DNA of 64,000 bases from assembly GCF_050947335.1 (NCBI RefSeq), contig NC_134997.1, positions 4,402,001 to 4,466,000 on the forward strand, in the 5' to 3' direction. The notes below the pieces were generated by a model. The model had not been told where the DNA came from. It worked only from the letters and a program-made list of their open reading frames with translations, and ran no database searches. A program made the position numbers and the translations under genes. Position 1 is the stretch's first letter; the number at the start of each line of letters is the position of its first letter. The DNA is from Megachile rotundata. Taxonomy: Eukaryota > Arthropoda > Insecta > Hymenoptera > Megachilidae. Below, piece by piece: positions 12,500-24,516 of this stretch.

Positions 12500-13730
12500 T
12501 ATTACAAAACAGTGTTTTCATTATTTTATGTATGTTTTTGTTTCTTCATAAAATATACATAAGTATATTCTATAATTTGTATCAATATTATTTTATCTGT
12601 GTTATCTTTTTGTATTGAAATGGAAAGAAATTCAATACGAATCGAGAGTAAGAGACATGTAATGATACAGGTTGTACATATCGTCCAAGGGATAATCAAA
12701 CCCAGGGGTGGGTTACTATTTCTAGCAGTCCATTAGTCGGTTGAGTTGGACGATGAAAAATGCAATAAACCGCGACACGTTGCGTCTCTACAGAGGATAT
12801 AGATACTAGAAGAAAATTAAATTGCAACCCCCTCTTTGTACCCTCTTTCTTTATTCTCATCATAAGCGGACACTATTTTTTCTTTCTTTAGAGATTGTAG
12901 ACAAATTTTATTTTACATTTGCAATGTGGGGAGTGTGATTTTTGAAACTCTGAATTGTACACTGATAATTATTTATAATGCAGATTATTAGAAAACGTAG
13001 AGGAAATTTGAACAGTCGAAAATTCAGAAATTTCTTAATTAGGAAGTTTGTATAAATGGAGATATGAAAATTTTTGTATTTTAAAATTTTCAAGCCAAAA
13101 GATCTAGAAACTTAAAAATTTGGAGCTGTGAAAATTTAGGCAAGTTATCTGATATTCATCCGATTTAACAAAAATCCATACATTAAAGCTTTCATTATCC
13201 CTAAATTAATTTTAAAGTTCTCAATTCGCCAGTTCGCTGTTCCAGCTTATCTATCGTTTCATCAATTTATCCATCGATTATTTCCACAGTGAACGCGTAA
13301 ACAACTTCAGTCACGATAATATGATCATTCGTGGTTTTAATTTATTAAAAAATTTCCATGGAATTAAAAAAAATCCTCCATTACTAATAAAACTTGCAGA
13401 AGAAAAAAAATTTGCTAAAAATGCAATTGTTAAGATCTTCATTCAAAAATTGATAAAAATACGTGTCTTTTATTTTTAAAAAATTTCACGAAAATTTCAT
13501 TTCCAAATAAAATTTCAAAAATTTAGACATTCTTTGTTAAACTTTAAAAACTTAATACCAATATTAAATGACATTTTGTGCCTTTAATAAAATAACTCCT
13601 TCTCTCATAACATTTTAATAATATAATTTGAAACTGATAAAATTACAGTTTGCAAACTTTTTGCTAAATTTAAAAGACTTGATACTGATATTAAATAATA
13701 TTTTTCTCCTCAATGAAATTCTATTTGAAT
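12500..13730. other. AT-rich stretch, no gene recognised
   Basis: Mostly AT-rich with poly-A and poly-T runs. A less AT-rich patch lies at about 12690-12850. No coding frame over 61 codons. Confidence 0.45.
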
Positions 13731-13736
13731 ATATTA

Positions 13737-13956
13737 GGGGTACCGAAAAGTATTCAAAATTTCTTCAATGACTTCAAAGTTTTTCAATGAAAAATCGAAG
13801 GACTTTTTTTAAGAAGGGAATCGAACAATTGCCTACACGCTGGCAAAAAGCGTTAGAAAATGATGGAAATTATTTTGTTAATTAGCATTTAAGATTTCTT
13901 TAGTAAATAAATGTTTTTTGCCAGTAAACAAAATTTTGATTACTTTTCGGTACCCC
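13737..13956. mobile_element. TA-flanked Tc1/mariner-like MITE, 220 bp
   Basis: Terminal inverted repeats of about 25 bp begin GGGGTACCGAAAAGTA on both strands, with one mismatch seen in the first 23 or so positions. TA dinucleotides at 13735-13736 and 13957-13958 fit the TA target duplication of the Tc1/mariner superfamily. It has no open frame and is non-autonomous. The near-identical ends suggest a fairly young insertion. Confidence 0.85.
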
Positions 13957-14149
13957 TAATACATACATATAATACAAATTTATTAGTACATTTACGTTTA
14001 TTACATATGTCATTATAAACGTATTAGTTAATTTCGTTATACATACATATTAATTAAATAACGTCTTTCCTTATAACATATTAACAATACAATTTCTCCA
14101 TAATTTGTATAAATAATTTCTATAGAGGGCTCGTTCCAAATTCGAAGCG

Positions 14150-14740
14150 AAGTTTCATGTAATTAAAACCGTTTCGTGACTAGAATGTCAATTGAGAAAA
14201 TATGAACACGTTAAGCAGGGAAGCGAAGGATGGAACGGAAAGACGCGGTATTCGGAACAACGGCGATAAAACGAAGCAGTAGAGAAAACGTTCGTCGCGC
14301 TCATTGTTCATTAAAAGCGGGGAAACGACGTCGTAAACGCGCCCACGAAACGTCGAGATGACCAGGTCGCTGTAATTTCCATTCGACCGTGTTAATACAA
14401 TGATGTCGTCGGCGTCGTCGACGACGCCCAGCGTCGCCGCAGCTACCATCGGTGACGATGGCAACGCAAACAGTCGACGATGACGGGGGGGAAAGGGGGG
14501 AGGGCGGCGATCTTGCAGGCGCAAATAGCGTTTATACCCAGAGGGAGGGCACCGGCAACTCGTAAACACCGAGCTCTGTAACTGTAAAACCCGTTTTCAT
14601 CGTCTTTCACTTACCCTCCATCAGCTTTCCGCGAACCGTGCGAGAAAATCTCTACCATTTGTACCTTCCGTGCTCGTAACGCGCTGGACAATGTATTCGA
14701 CGATGATTCCTTTATGTACCTACAGCTCGTGCGAGCTGGC
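14150..14740. promoter_or_regulatory. CpG- and GC-rich island with minus-strand TATA motif
   Basis: Strong local rise in GC with dense CpG, an 18-bp perfect palindrome at 14411-14428 (GGCGTCGTCGACGACGCC) and a G-run near 14485-14500. On minus, TATAAA lies at 14536-14531 and an ATG lies 85 bp downstream at 14449. The sharp right edge meets a long simple-repeat block at 14830. Promoter or enhancer identity is inferred from composition only. Confidence 0.35.
14180..14449 (-). other. Candidate small open reading frame, unknown protein (weak)
   Basis: An 89-codon minus-strand frame beginning MVAAATLGVV. It is the downstream part of a longer frame open from 14569, and I prefer the internal ATG because it follows the TATA motif at 14536-14531. 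The first half has high G/C at third positions and an acidic DDADD cluster at residues 11-15. The C-terminal third is hydrophobic (LLNVFIF near the end). No domain was recognised and no polyadenylation signal was seen just downstream. A chance frame in a CpG-rich island is the main alternative. Confidence 0.2.
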
Positions 14741-14829
14741 AGATATTTTTAATACATTAATTAGCATGGACAGACGTTTCTGTCTTCGATTCTAGGGTTC
14801 TCGTAGGTATTATAGCATTTTAGATAGGT

Positions 14830-16130
14830 TTTATATTTAAATGTGAAAGAGATTCGAAAATTTAAATACTTTGATTGAAATTTGATATTTTGGGATTTGA
14901 GGATTTCACAGTTTAAGTATTTTGCGATTTGGAGATAATTTCAATACTTCAGGATTTGGAGATTTGACAAATTAAGTACCTTAGGATTCAGAGATTTGAT
15001 TGTTTGGATACTTTGGGATTTATGAATTTGACAATTTTAATACTTTGGAATTTGGAGATTTAACAATTTGGTGTTTTTGGATTTGGGTGTTTGGGGAATT
15101 TGCAAATCTGAGGAGGCAAAATTGAGAATTTGAAAATTGTGGGATTTGAGAATTTGAAAATTGTGGGATTTGAGAATTTGAATACTTCTGACTTAACAAT
15201 TTGGTGCTTTTGGATTTGAGTATTTGGGGAGGCAAAATTGGGAATTTAAAAATTTTGGAATTTGGTAATTTGAACCTTGACATTTTGTGTTTTTGGATTT
15301 GGGAATTTTAGGAGCTTGAAAATCTAAGGAGGCAAAATTGGGAATTTAAAAATTTTGGGATTTGGTAATTTGAACCTTGAGATTTTGTGTTTTTGAATTT
15401 GGGAATTTTAGGAGCTTGAAAATCTGAAGAGGCAAAATTGGGAATTTAAAAGTTTTGGAATTTGGTAATTTGAACACTAGAGAATTTTAGGTTTTAGGAA
15501 TTTGGAAATTTGAGCACTAGGGAATTTTAAATTCAGGAATTTGGAAATTTGCACATCAAGGAATTGTGAATTTTAGGAATTCAAAATCTAGGGAATTGGG
15601 CGCTTGTGGTACTATATCTAGGGAATTTTTCTCGCGTACGTCTTCACTTTAGAGAATTTTCACTTTCGAGAATTTAAAACCTGAGGAATTTATAATCACC
15701 AGAATATGGATTTAGGGATTTACAAGTTTTGCGATCTAGGAAATATGAGTCATCACAGAATTTTAGGGAATTTTTAGTATTGTATATGTATATATATACC
15801 AGGGAATTTACGATTTCGCAGATTACCTAGAAATTACGGATTTTTAAGTTTTGACAAATTTATCTAGTACGAATGTGGAAAATAAGGAATTTCAATTTTA
15901 GATTTTGAGATATAGAGAATTTTGTGTTTCAAAAATGAGAAGCCTAGGGAATTTTAGATCGTTGGAGAACAAGATACTGTAGATTTCGAGTATTAGTAAT
16001 TTGAGTTCCAGGAATTTTTAAGTCTTGAGATTACAGAACCTACGTAATCTTGAATATTTTTTAATTTGAATATTTGAAAAATATGGGAAGTTTCAGGTAT
16101 GAAAGTAAGGTAATTTGAGTATTTAGAAAT
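14830..16130. repeat. Simple-repeat block (GGGAATTT orientation) with 100-bp higher-order unit
   Basis: Steps such as ggaatttgg and ggatttgaga recur throughout. Between about 15105 and 15530 a larger unit marked by gaggcaaaattggg recurs at 15112, 15228, 15328 and 15428, giving spacings of 116, 100 and 100 bp. The higher-order units are much more alike than the basic steps, pointing to recent local amplification. Confidence 0.9.
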
Positions 16131-16139
16131 TTAAAGATT

Positions 16140-17655
16140 TAGAAATCTAAAAATATAACAATTTATAAACAGTTTATCTGTATGGAAATTTAGAAATTTG
16201 AAATTACAGGAATATCGAGTGCTGAAATTTTGTGACAGTTTGTGATATATGATATTAGTATGAAGTTGTAATATGAACTTACATGTACATATCAACAAGT
16301 TGGTACAATCTAAGCTCGTTATGTTCCATGATTCTGTAGAAAGTGGTATTTTATTTTGATTAACGGGAAATCTTGGTAGATAGGTCATAAAGAACGTGCT
16401 AGGGAAAATTTATCGTCGAAGAATCAGGTTTTATTATCTCTGGAATAGTCGATCGTGTAGGCATCCTTTACTTTGGGGTTTAAATAACATTGTAAGAATA
16501 AATAGCTTATTGAAAATATGTACATCTTAAAATTATCCTCTACATTAGGATTTTAATAACATTGGATAAATAGATTATTTACGTTTTATAATCGGAAATC
16601 ATCGACGAGGAATATAAACCAAGTTTATCGATGAAAACATATTCATTTACTTATGCAACGTTTAATCACTTACCAGGGTTTGTTGTATAAATAAATTACG
16701 AACATAATTATTAAAGCTTGTTTAACAAAATAAAAACTTTTAGCTGATGCAAGTTGCAATGTATGATGCAATGTGTCGTCAATGTAAAGTTTAGACGCGC
16801 GGTGAAAGTGATAAATAAATAATAAATTACTAATTATAGTAAAATCGCAAGTTTCGTAGAAAATTGAAACTTTTTTAATCAAACTTTAATTTTGAATCGG
16901 AGCAGAATAAATGTCCAGATTTTTATTAATGTTATACGACATTTACTCGTTCTATTTTTCAACTTTTATTTTTCTATTTTTGAACATCAAGGATCTCACG
17001 TTAAGAAAACAACAAAGTATCAAAAAATCGTTACTTAAGCGAAAACGATTTACCGACGAAATTTCTTTCACGCATATCATAAATAAAAATAGATACTTGT
17101 ACGTCGATAAAAGAGCAATATTCAAATTATTTTCAATTAAGAAATAAAAATATCAAGTACCCTCAAGTCAGCCATTTTAATTAATTAAACGGCGGTTTCT
17201 TTTCGATGCAAAGACGAAATTACTTGGCAAAGACAGCTCGAACCGTGTCTTTCTTGCTTTAGCATGAAAAATCGAAAGACTGGGAGAAACTTTCTAAGTG
17301 CAGACTGCATAATCCATTGCATGTCGAGCGTGTACTCGGCCAGACTTGGGTAAAAATTATTTTAAATGCGCAGTAAAAGAATCCTCAAGTAACCGTATAC
17401 AAAAAAAAAAACAAATAACGTCTTCATTTCATAATTCGTTTTTTCGTGAATATTTCGTTGTGAAAAAGATTTCTATATGCAATATTTTTTTTCGTTTACT
17501 TGTAATACAGGTAATTTATTCAAAGGAATTTTTGCTGCAAGTTAGTTACATAAGGAACCAAATAAGTATTATTGTCAAGGTATTATACATAGGGATGTAT
17601 GTATAAGATTTATATTTTATATATTTATTAGATGTTAATTTTATATATTTATGTG
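16140..17655. other. Non-repetitive stretch, no gene recognised
   Basis: AT-rich. A less AT-rich, repeat-free patch at about 17155-17345 (TTAATTAATTAAAC followed by CpG-containing sequence) would suit a conserved non-coding element. Open frames of 70-86 codons here are AT-driven and show no domain. Confidence 0.35.
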
Positions 17656-17659
17656 TTTT

Positions 17660-18190
17660 CCGATCTTATCAAAATTGGAAGTTTGTGAAATTTGAAAAAA
17701 TTAGGAACTTGAGATCTGGTAAAAATTGCGTTTGTGATCTAGGGAATTTTCAACCATAGAAATTGGGTGGTTAAGGAATTTGAAACTTTGAAAAGTTGAG
17801 ACCTAAGGAATTTTTAACAATATGAACTGTAAGATTTGGGGAATTTGAATCGGTGTGAATTTTAGATATAGAGAATTTTTAACCATCTGAATTCTAAGAT
17901 TTGGTGAATTAGGATCGGTGTGAATTTTGGATATAGGGAATTTATAACGCTGAGAAATTGAATTAGAAATTTATGTCATAGAGAATTTGAATATATATAG
18001 CGAGCTTGAAGTCTAGGAAAATGTAGGCCTAGGGAATTTAAAAGCATAGGAATTTGGGATCTAGAAAATTTAAAACATATTTAAGATCTAGAACAGTTGA
18101 AATGGTGTAAATATGAGATATAGGGAATTTGTGTGGAAAGTGCCTAAGGAATTTCAAATCTAGGGAATTTGAAATTCTGAAAAATTACAA
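17660..18190. repeat. Simple-repeat block (GGGAATTT orientation)
   Basis: Repeated steps ctagggaatttgaaa and gaattttggatataggg. A partial duplication is marked by the string atcggtgtgaatttt, seen twice near 17850 and 17912. Confidence 0.8.
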
Positions 18191-18454
18191 CATCATAATC
18201 CATTTCCCTAACATTTCCAATAATCACACCAAAAGATGTCATAAACAAATTTTATTCAGTCTCTGTTTTACTATAGACTGCAATAAAAAAATGTTACAAT
18301 AATATCTCTTTTCGCAAAAAATCAAATACACCTTATTTTTCATAATAGTTATATATATTTTGGATTTTGTAGTTCTCTTCATTTCACACCAAATGATTCA
18401 ATAAGTTCAGATATCTTTAGGCAGTACAAATCATTAGCCTTGAACCCTGTAGTT

Positions 18455-18945
18455 TCAAATATACTAATATAAGTATTTCAATCGAAAATATTCGAATACA
18501 AATATTCCAGTCGAAGAAAATATTCAAATGCAGATATTCCAGTAAAAGAAAATATTCAAATACAGATATTTCAGTCGAAGAAAACGTTCAAATACAGATG
18601 TTCTAGTCAAAGAAAATATTCAAATACAGATACTCCAGTCAAAGAAAATATTCAAATACACATATTCCGCTCGAAGAAAATATTTAAATACAGATATCCC
18701 AGTTGTACAAATTTATTCAAATACAGATATTTCAATCAAAGAAAGTATTCAAATGCAGGTATTCCAATCGAAGAAGATATTTAAAAAAAGATATCCCAGC
18801 CAAAGAATATATTCAAATATAGATGTTCCAGTCGAACAGAATACTCGAATACAAATATTCCAGTCGAAGAAAATGTTCGGATATATATATCCTAGCGGAA
18901 GAAAATGTCGAAACATAGATATTCCAGTCGGATCACCCTGAATAT
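18455..18945. repeat. 32-bp tandem minisatellite (about 15 copies)
   Basis: The unit contains TATTCAAATACAGATATTCC followed by agtcgaagaaaa, with marker starts at 18521, 18553 and 18585, then 18746, 18778, 18810 and 18842, all 32 bp apart. Since 32 is not a multiple of three, the three reading phases cycle and give a 32-residue super-repeat in the chance open frames on both strands. The array ends at a CACCCTG motif at 18936-18942. Confidence 0.9.
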
Positions 18946-18959
18946 ACAGGTTGAAGGAT

Positions 18960-19270
18960 AAGAACGAACGTGGTCTGGCAGTTATATGTAGACTGAAGAG
19001 AAGCGAATAGTTTTCATTAGGGCTCGAATTGGCCTCGAAGAAGCGTGGTTTGGTTGTTGGATCTTGCACGGAGGGCCGTCTAAGTATATCCGTGTTATTT
19101 CTGGCGAAAGCTGACGCACTGTTTCTCTCCTCATCGCCTCTCTTCTCTACTCGAGTCTTCCGAAGAATTATCCTCGAGTAAGCAAAGCACGATACACTTG
19201 GACCGAAATTATTCCCCTTTCTCGAGAACGTTCGACCAACCGGTGTCTTATACATATAGCGTTCTTATAA
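18960..19270. other. GC-richer island, no confident gene
   Basis: Sharp rise in GC directly after the 32-bp array. A minus-strand frame of 168 codons (18749-19255) spans it but runs on into the minisatellite, so it is probably an artefact. No domain seen. Confidence 0.35.
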
Positions 19271-19279
19271 CAAGAGGTC

Positions 19280-19495
19280 ACGACATGACCCTCGGCTTTC
19301 TTAATGAGACTTCACTTAAATTGTAGGGCATGGTAAGTAGAAGTAACGTGCGGAATATTAGACGTAACTGCTTAGCCATTTCTTGTAAAAATTAATTTCA
19401 AGATTTGATGGTATTAGTCTTAAGGTGCATTTTATGTGAAAGATTTATATGAAAATTTTAGGTAATATTGTTGGCTTTTGATTTTTGTATGGCAC
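19280..19495. other. Spacer without recognisable feature
   Basis: AT-rich spacer between the GC-richer island and the next simple-repeat block. Confidence 0.4.
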
Positions 19496-19499
19496 TAAC

Positions 19500-20620
19500 A
19501 TTTATAAAGATTTAGATATTAAAAGTATTTTCAAGTTTTTAAATTTAAAAATTGTTAAAATTTTAGAAATCTTTTTAATTTTCATATCATCGCATTTCCA
19601 GATCTTTAAATTCTCAAATTCTTAATAATACCTATCCCCAAATTTTTCGATCTCTATATTGCCAAATTTCTATATTTCTAAATCTCTAAATTCCAAAATA
19701 CACTCCAAATTCCTATATTTTCAAATCCCTAGATACCCAAATCCCTAGATTCCCAAATCCTTAGATTCCCAAATCCCTAGATTTCCAAGTACCTAGATTC
19801 CCAAATCCCTTGATTCCCAAATCTTTAGCTTCTCAAGTCCTTAGATTCCCAAATCCCTAGATTCCCAAATCCCTAGATTCACAAATCCCTAATTCCCAAA
19901 CCCCTAATTCTCAAGTAACTAGATTCCTAAATTCCTTGATTCCCAAATCTCTAGCTTCTCAAGTCCTTAGATTCCCAAATCTCTAGATTCCCAAATCCCT
20001 AGATTCCCAAATCCCTAGATTCACAAATCCCTAATTCCCAAACCCCTAATTCTCAAGTAACTAGATTCCTAAATTCCTTGATTCCCAAATCTCTAGCTTC
20101 TCAAGTCCTTAGATTCCCAAATCTCTAGATTCCCAAATCCCTAGATTCTCAAATCCCTAATTCCCAAACCCCTAATTCCCAAATCCCTAGATTCCCAAAT
20201 TCCTGAATTTCCAAATCCCTAAACTCTCAAACCCCTAAATTCTCAAGTCTCCAAATTCCAAACTTACTAAATTATCAAATCCCTTACATTCCAAATTCCT
20301 ATATCTTCAAATGCCTATTTTTCCAGAACCTTATATTCCTAAATTCCAGCATTGCCTATTCCCTAAATTTTCAAATCCCTAAATTCACAAGTTCCTTAAT
20401 TCTACAATACTTAAATTTTAAAATCCCTAAATACCTAATTTTCTACCATCCCAAATCCCTATCTTTCTAAATCTCTAAAATTCCAAATCCCTACCTCAAA
20501 AAATTCGTAAATTCTCAAATCCTCCACCTCAAAATCGCCAAATTTTCAAATTCCTAAATGTAAAAATTCGCAAAACCAAAATGTCGAAATTCCTCAAATG
20601 CCGAAATATTTCAAAGCCGA
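19500..20620. repeat. 16-bp tandem array (CCCTAGATTCCCAAAT) with 142-bp higher-order repeat
   Basis: The core at about 19725-20220 repeats CCCTAGATTCCCAAAT every 16 bp. A higher-order unit marked by aagtaact/aagtacct starts at 19787, 19913 and 20055. The last two are 142 bp apart and almost identical, and the first step of 126 bp is exactly one 16-bp unit shorter. The flanks decay into 8-bp-type sequence. Confidence 0.93.
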
Positions 20621-20639
20621 AGAAAGTCGTAATCTCAAT

Positions 20640-21200
20640 ATTATGCCTCGGAAGTAAGCATTTAAAATGGCGCGAGAGGGTGGGGGTGGTGGTTGCGCAT
20701 AACGAGGTGGCAAGCTAGCATGGCACAAATTAAATTAGATACGATGATGGGTGAATGAATCAGCTGAGAAAATAATTGTACTTCGGTTATAATTACGGCA
20801 CAAGGACGAATTAAATTGCATACGCTCTTGTGACTTTAACATTGAATACAATAGAAGCCGATGAAGAATGAAGAACGTAGGTAAAATCGCGTTATTAACA
20901 CAATTTCGTGATACGCTCTGGAATACTAATTAATCATCTAGATTCTAATCGTTGCCTCTTCTCAGTCGCGATGAATAGACGGTTCACACGGTATAAGAAA
21001 AGTGTTACCTGGTTAATATCTTTTTGTACAATAATAAGTTGATTATCGTGAGCGGATGAAGTTGTCGGACTCGTAAGCTGGATATCAGATCGTTGCATTT
21101 TATTTGATTAAAATTTGTATCACTCTTTATTATATGGAAATATAACAAATTGTATTTTATTCGTAGTTAGTTTTTTCTCGTTATTCGACACGTACGTTTA
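20640..21200. other. Non-repetitive spacer between two oppositely oriented arrays
   Basis: Moderate GC, repeat-free. Lies between the pyrimidine-orientation array on the left and the purine-orientation array on the right. No coding frame recognised. Possible regulatory or conserved non-coding DNA. Confidence 0.35.
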
Positions 21201-21209
21201 TTTTTATGG

Positions 21210-22345
21210 TTTCGGTATTTAGGTCGGTTAAAAAATTTGGTAAATTTGAAGAATTTTTGAATTTTTATGGAGATTTGAGAAATTTATTTATTTGAGTAAT
21301 GGAAGATTTAGAGAATTCGAGGGATTTCGAGAATTTGAAAATTTAGGAATCTAGGGATTTTTGGATTTTGGAAAATTTAGAAACTAGAGGTGCAGAGAAT
21401 TAAAAAATTTATAAGTATGAAAATTTTTGAAATTTGGGTCTTTAAGAATCTAGGGATTTTCGGAAAATTTAGAACCTGGAGATTTGAAGAATATAAAAAT
21501 TCCTGAATTTGGAAATTTTTGGAATTTGTGAATGTAGAAATTTAGAGATTTTGGGAGTTTGGAAAACGTAGAATCTGGAGGTTTTGGGGAATTTAAAAAT
21601 TTTTGAATTTGAAAATTTTGGGAATTCAGGAATCAGGAACTTAGGGAACTTAGGGCATTCAGGAATTTAGGCATCTAGGGATTTTTGGATTTTAGAAAAA
21701 ATAGAATCTGGAAGTTTGGGGAATTTAAAAATATTTAAATTTGCAAATTCGGATGATTTAGGAATCTAGGGATTTTCGGATTTTGAAAAATTTAGATATT
21801 GGACATTTGGAGAATTAAAAAATGTCTGCATTTGGGAATTTAGGAATCTAGAATTTGAAAATGTCTAAACTTGCAAATTTTGGGAATTTTGGTATTTAGA
21901 AATCTAGGAATTTTTGAAATTTGAAGAGTATAGAATTTTGAGATTTGGAAAATTAAAAAATTTATAATTTTGTAAATTTGGGGAATTTAGGAACTAGGGA
22001 TTTTGACATTTTGGAAAATTTAGAAAAATTAAGGGGTTTAGAGATTTAAAGAACTTGAAGAATTTAGGGGATTTGGGAGATTTAAAAATCTTGGAATTCG
22101 GAGAATTCAAAATTTTGAGAATTTAGAATTTAGGGTTTTTGCAATTTGGGGAATTTAGAAATTTGAGAATTCGGAAATTTAAGAATTTAGAGATTTGTGG
22201 AGTTTGAAGAACTGAGAAATATGAGGACTTGCAAGGTCAGATACTTAAAGATTTGGGGATTTCTTATCTAGGAAATCTGAGGATTTGGAAAATTTAGAAA
22301 TTTAAGAATTTAGGCATTTGAGAAATTTAGAAAAATTAACCATTT
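21210..22345. repeat. Simple-repeat block (GGAATTTAG orientation)
   Basis: About 1.1 kb of diverged steps (ggaatttaggaatctaggg, gaatttaaaaatttttg). A looser higher-order rhythm of roughly 100-115 bp is marked by ggaatctagggatttt near 21347, 21458, 21672 and 21760. Opposite orientation to the 19.5-20.6 kb array. Confidence 0.85.
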
Positions 22346-22349
22346 GCTA

Positions 22350-22640
22350 ACTTGACAAAATTAAAACAAAAAGTGGTCAAAATTCAAAAGAAAAGTGGTC
22401 AAAATTGAGAACCTGAGAAGTTAAAAATTTGAAAATCAAAAAACTAATTTCTCTGCATCAAATCTCTATAAAAAAAAAATCATCTCAAAACTTAAAATCC
22501 GACTGTATACTGAACACTGCGCTAAAATAAAAATATGTATTATCCAATACACTATTAAAATACCATTCCAAAAAAAACTTCGTTAATAGTTGTAACAGAA
22601 CTTACTTTCATATCACACGAGTGAAGGAATAGCTCGTGTT
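22350..22640. other. AT-rich spacer
   Basis: Includes a local duplication (aaaagtggtcaaaatt, about 22370 and 22394). No gene recognised. Confidence 0.35.
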
Positions 22641-22644
22641 GCGG

Positions 22645-23060
22645 TTAATATTTGAACAGAGGCCGCAATAGACATGTTGAAAGTGAGTTATAAAGTGACT
22701 AGCAGAAAGACGCAAAGAGTTTGGTATTTCTGTCGAGAGTCGAGATTCGACAAGCTCGTAATAGGCATGTAAAGGCCGAGCAGAACGGGTTCTAGCGATT
22801 TTCGTAGAGAATCAGCGAGCGTATCGCTGGCAGCGTGTGTTACGAGAATCATGGGTCCCCGTGACTCCGGCACAACCCGTCGTGAATTATTCATCGGGGC
22901 CGTGGCAGCCGTTGGGCCCTCTTCTGCTCACGTGATCCTTCGTCAGCTCGTGTACTCTATACATATGTATACAACGCACCTACAATCACATGTGCGACCA
23001 TGCGCGTTCGAGTATCCTCTTTCTCCTTTCGTTAAAGGTTATACAGGGTGGCTACGAAAT
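22645..23060. other. GC-richer island with one isolated CAGGGTG transposon-like end
   Basis: GC-richer, CpG-containing DNA with short overlapping frames on both strands and no recognisable domain. At its right edge, TACAGGGTGGCTACG (about 23042-23056) looks like the terminal repeat of a TA-inserting element, but no matching inverted end was found. Confidence 0.3.
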
Positions 23061-23384
23061 CTAGTTGACCAATTTTGACGTGTCATTTTTATTTTGATTA
23101 TTTCCGTTCGAAAGATGACTTACACCATTTATTTTAGTAGAACAATTTTTATTCATTTTTTTTAAACCGAATCGATAGTATTACTCACTTTTACTCGTTG
23201 GGGAACTCTCTGCACCCTAAACTCTACTATCAATTACCTTTCTGTACTTTTGACAATTTTTGGGGGATTTTTGGTGCATTTTTAGAAAGTATGATTCTTT
23301 GATAAAAAGTCGCATCTGGTATGTTGTAACCTGTACATTTGTACATGTGAGTGAGTGGTGGGGTTTTTACAGTATTATGCATAT

Positions 23385-23565
23385 GGTGTATAAACATAGA
23401 AGACAAGTTATAATAGAAAAATGGTGGAGAAAATAGTGGCAAGTTATACCAGAGAAACAGTAATTTTAAATGATTCAGCAAAACTTTTAAATAAAAAGTT
23501 TTAAGGTCGATATCTGACAACACCAAAAATACCTTAGAGTGCCTAATACCTTAGAGTGTTGACAT
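23385..23565. repeat. Dispersed repeat shared with 42990-43135
   Basis: The string aaaagttttaaggt followed by a diverged tgataa/tgacaa-caaaaata section occurs here and at 43083-43125, and the upstream gtataa...aatagagaaatggt part also aligns. I infer two copies of the same old miniature element. No TTAA-bounded end could be fixed here. Confidence 0.5.
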
Positions 23566-23569
23566 GTTT

Positions 23570-24515
23570 GATTTAAGATTTATCGAAAGATTTATGTTAT
23601 CAGCATTTATACTTCATTTCTTTCTGGGATTTATTTATTTTATAAATTTTGGAAAAATTAAAATTTTTAATATTTCAAACTTCAAGATTTTTCGATACTT
23701 CAAATTAAAATATATATAAGATTCGAAAATTTTCGATTTTTCATATTTAGGAATATTGAAAATTCCAAAATTATCACTTCTATTTCTTTGGATTTCTTTT
23801 ATTTCTCTTATTTTTCAATTAGCCTTTTTTCTATATTTTTGTAGGTTGCTGTTGTTTTGTTTATTTTTCAGATTTGCTTTTATTTTCTTTATTTTTTTTT
23901 CAGTTAACAACATTTTAATATCCTTCTTTGCCGACCAATCAGATTGCTGATGGAAACAATATGGCGTCGAATTAACCTCAAAATCACCATATCACGCATA
24001 TCTTTCGAACAGACGAATTTGTAAAGTTATACTTCTATTTTAGCATTCTTCATGTTGAATACTATTTCGTAAATAAAAAAGTGAATAATTTTTCGTATTC
24101 CAAAGTAAAGTTTATTTTTTAGTAAGATTAACGTGGCACCTACTATGAACACAAAGTTGTCGAAATATTTGCATGGCCATAACTTCTAAAAGTCGCAGTG
24201 TCATGAAACGTAGCTCAAATATAGAAATTTAAAAATCTAAAAATTTACGGATTTGAAAATGTGAAATTTCTAAATTACTAATTTCTCAAATTACCAAATT
24301 TTGAAAGTGGAACAAGTCTACCAGTAGGCTAATACTAGTAGTTCGTACTGTTTATATATTTTTAATTAGTATTAATAAACTAAACGCTTACAGACAAATT
24401 TTGTATTTTGTGGAGTTAGATAATTGTCAACTGTTTAGGTAAATGTTTATTATCAAATAGCGTTGAAAGTGCTGTCTACATATTAAGGTCTTATTATATT
24501 GAAATGTCACTTTCA
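23570..24515. other. AT-rich stretch, no gene recognised
   Basis: T-rich open frame at 23756-23950 reads as a hydrophobic Phe/Leu string from a poly-pyrimidine strand and is not supported as a gene. No other feature seen. Confidence 0.4.
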
Positions 24516-24516
24516 A

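Noticed and set aside
18749..19255. 168-codon minus-strand frame
   Set aside because: Its C-terminal third is the 32-bp minisatellite and its N-terminal part shows no domain.
19725..20220. CCCTAA-like telomeric repeat
   Set aside because: CCCTA is only part of a 16-bp unit; the 6-bp telomere period is absent.
23042..23056. Complete Tc1-like element starting at TACAGGGTGGCTACG
   Set aside because: No inverted partner end was found within about 1 kb, so only an isolated end is reported.
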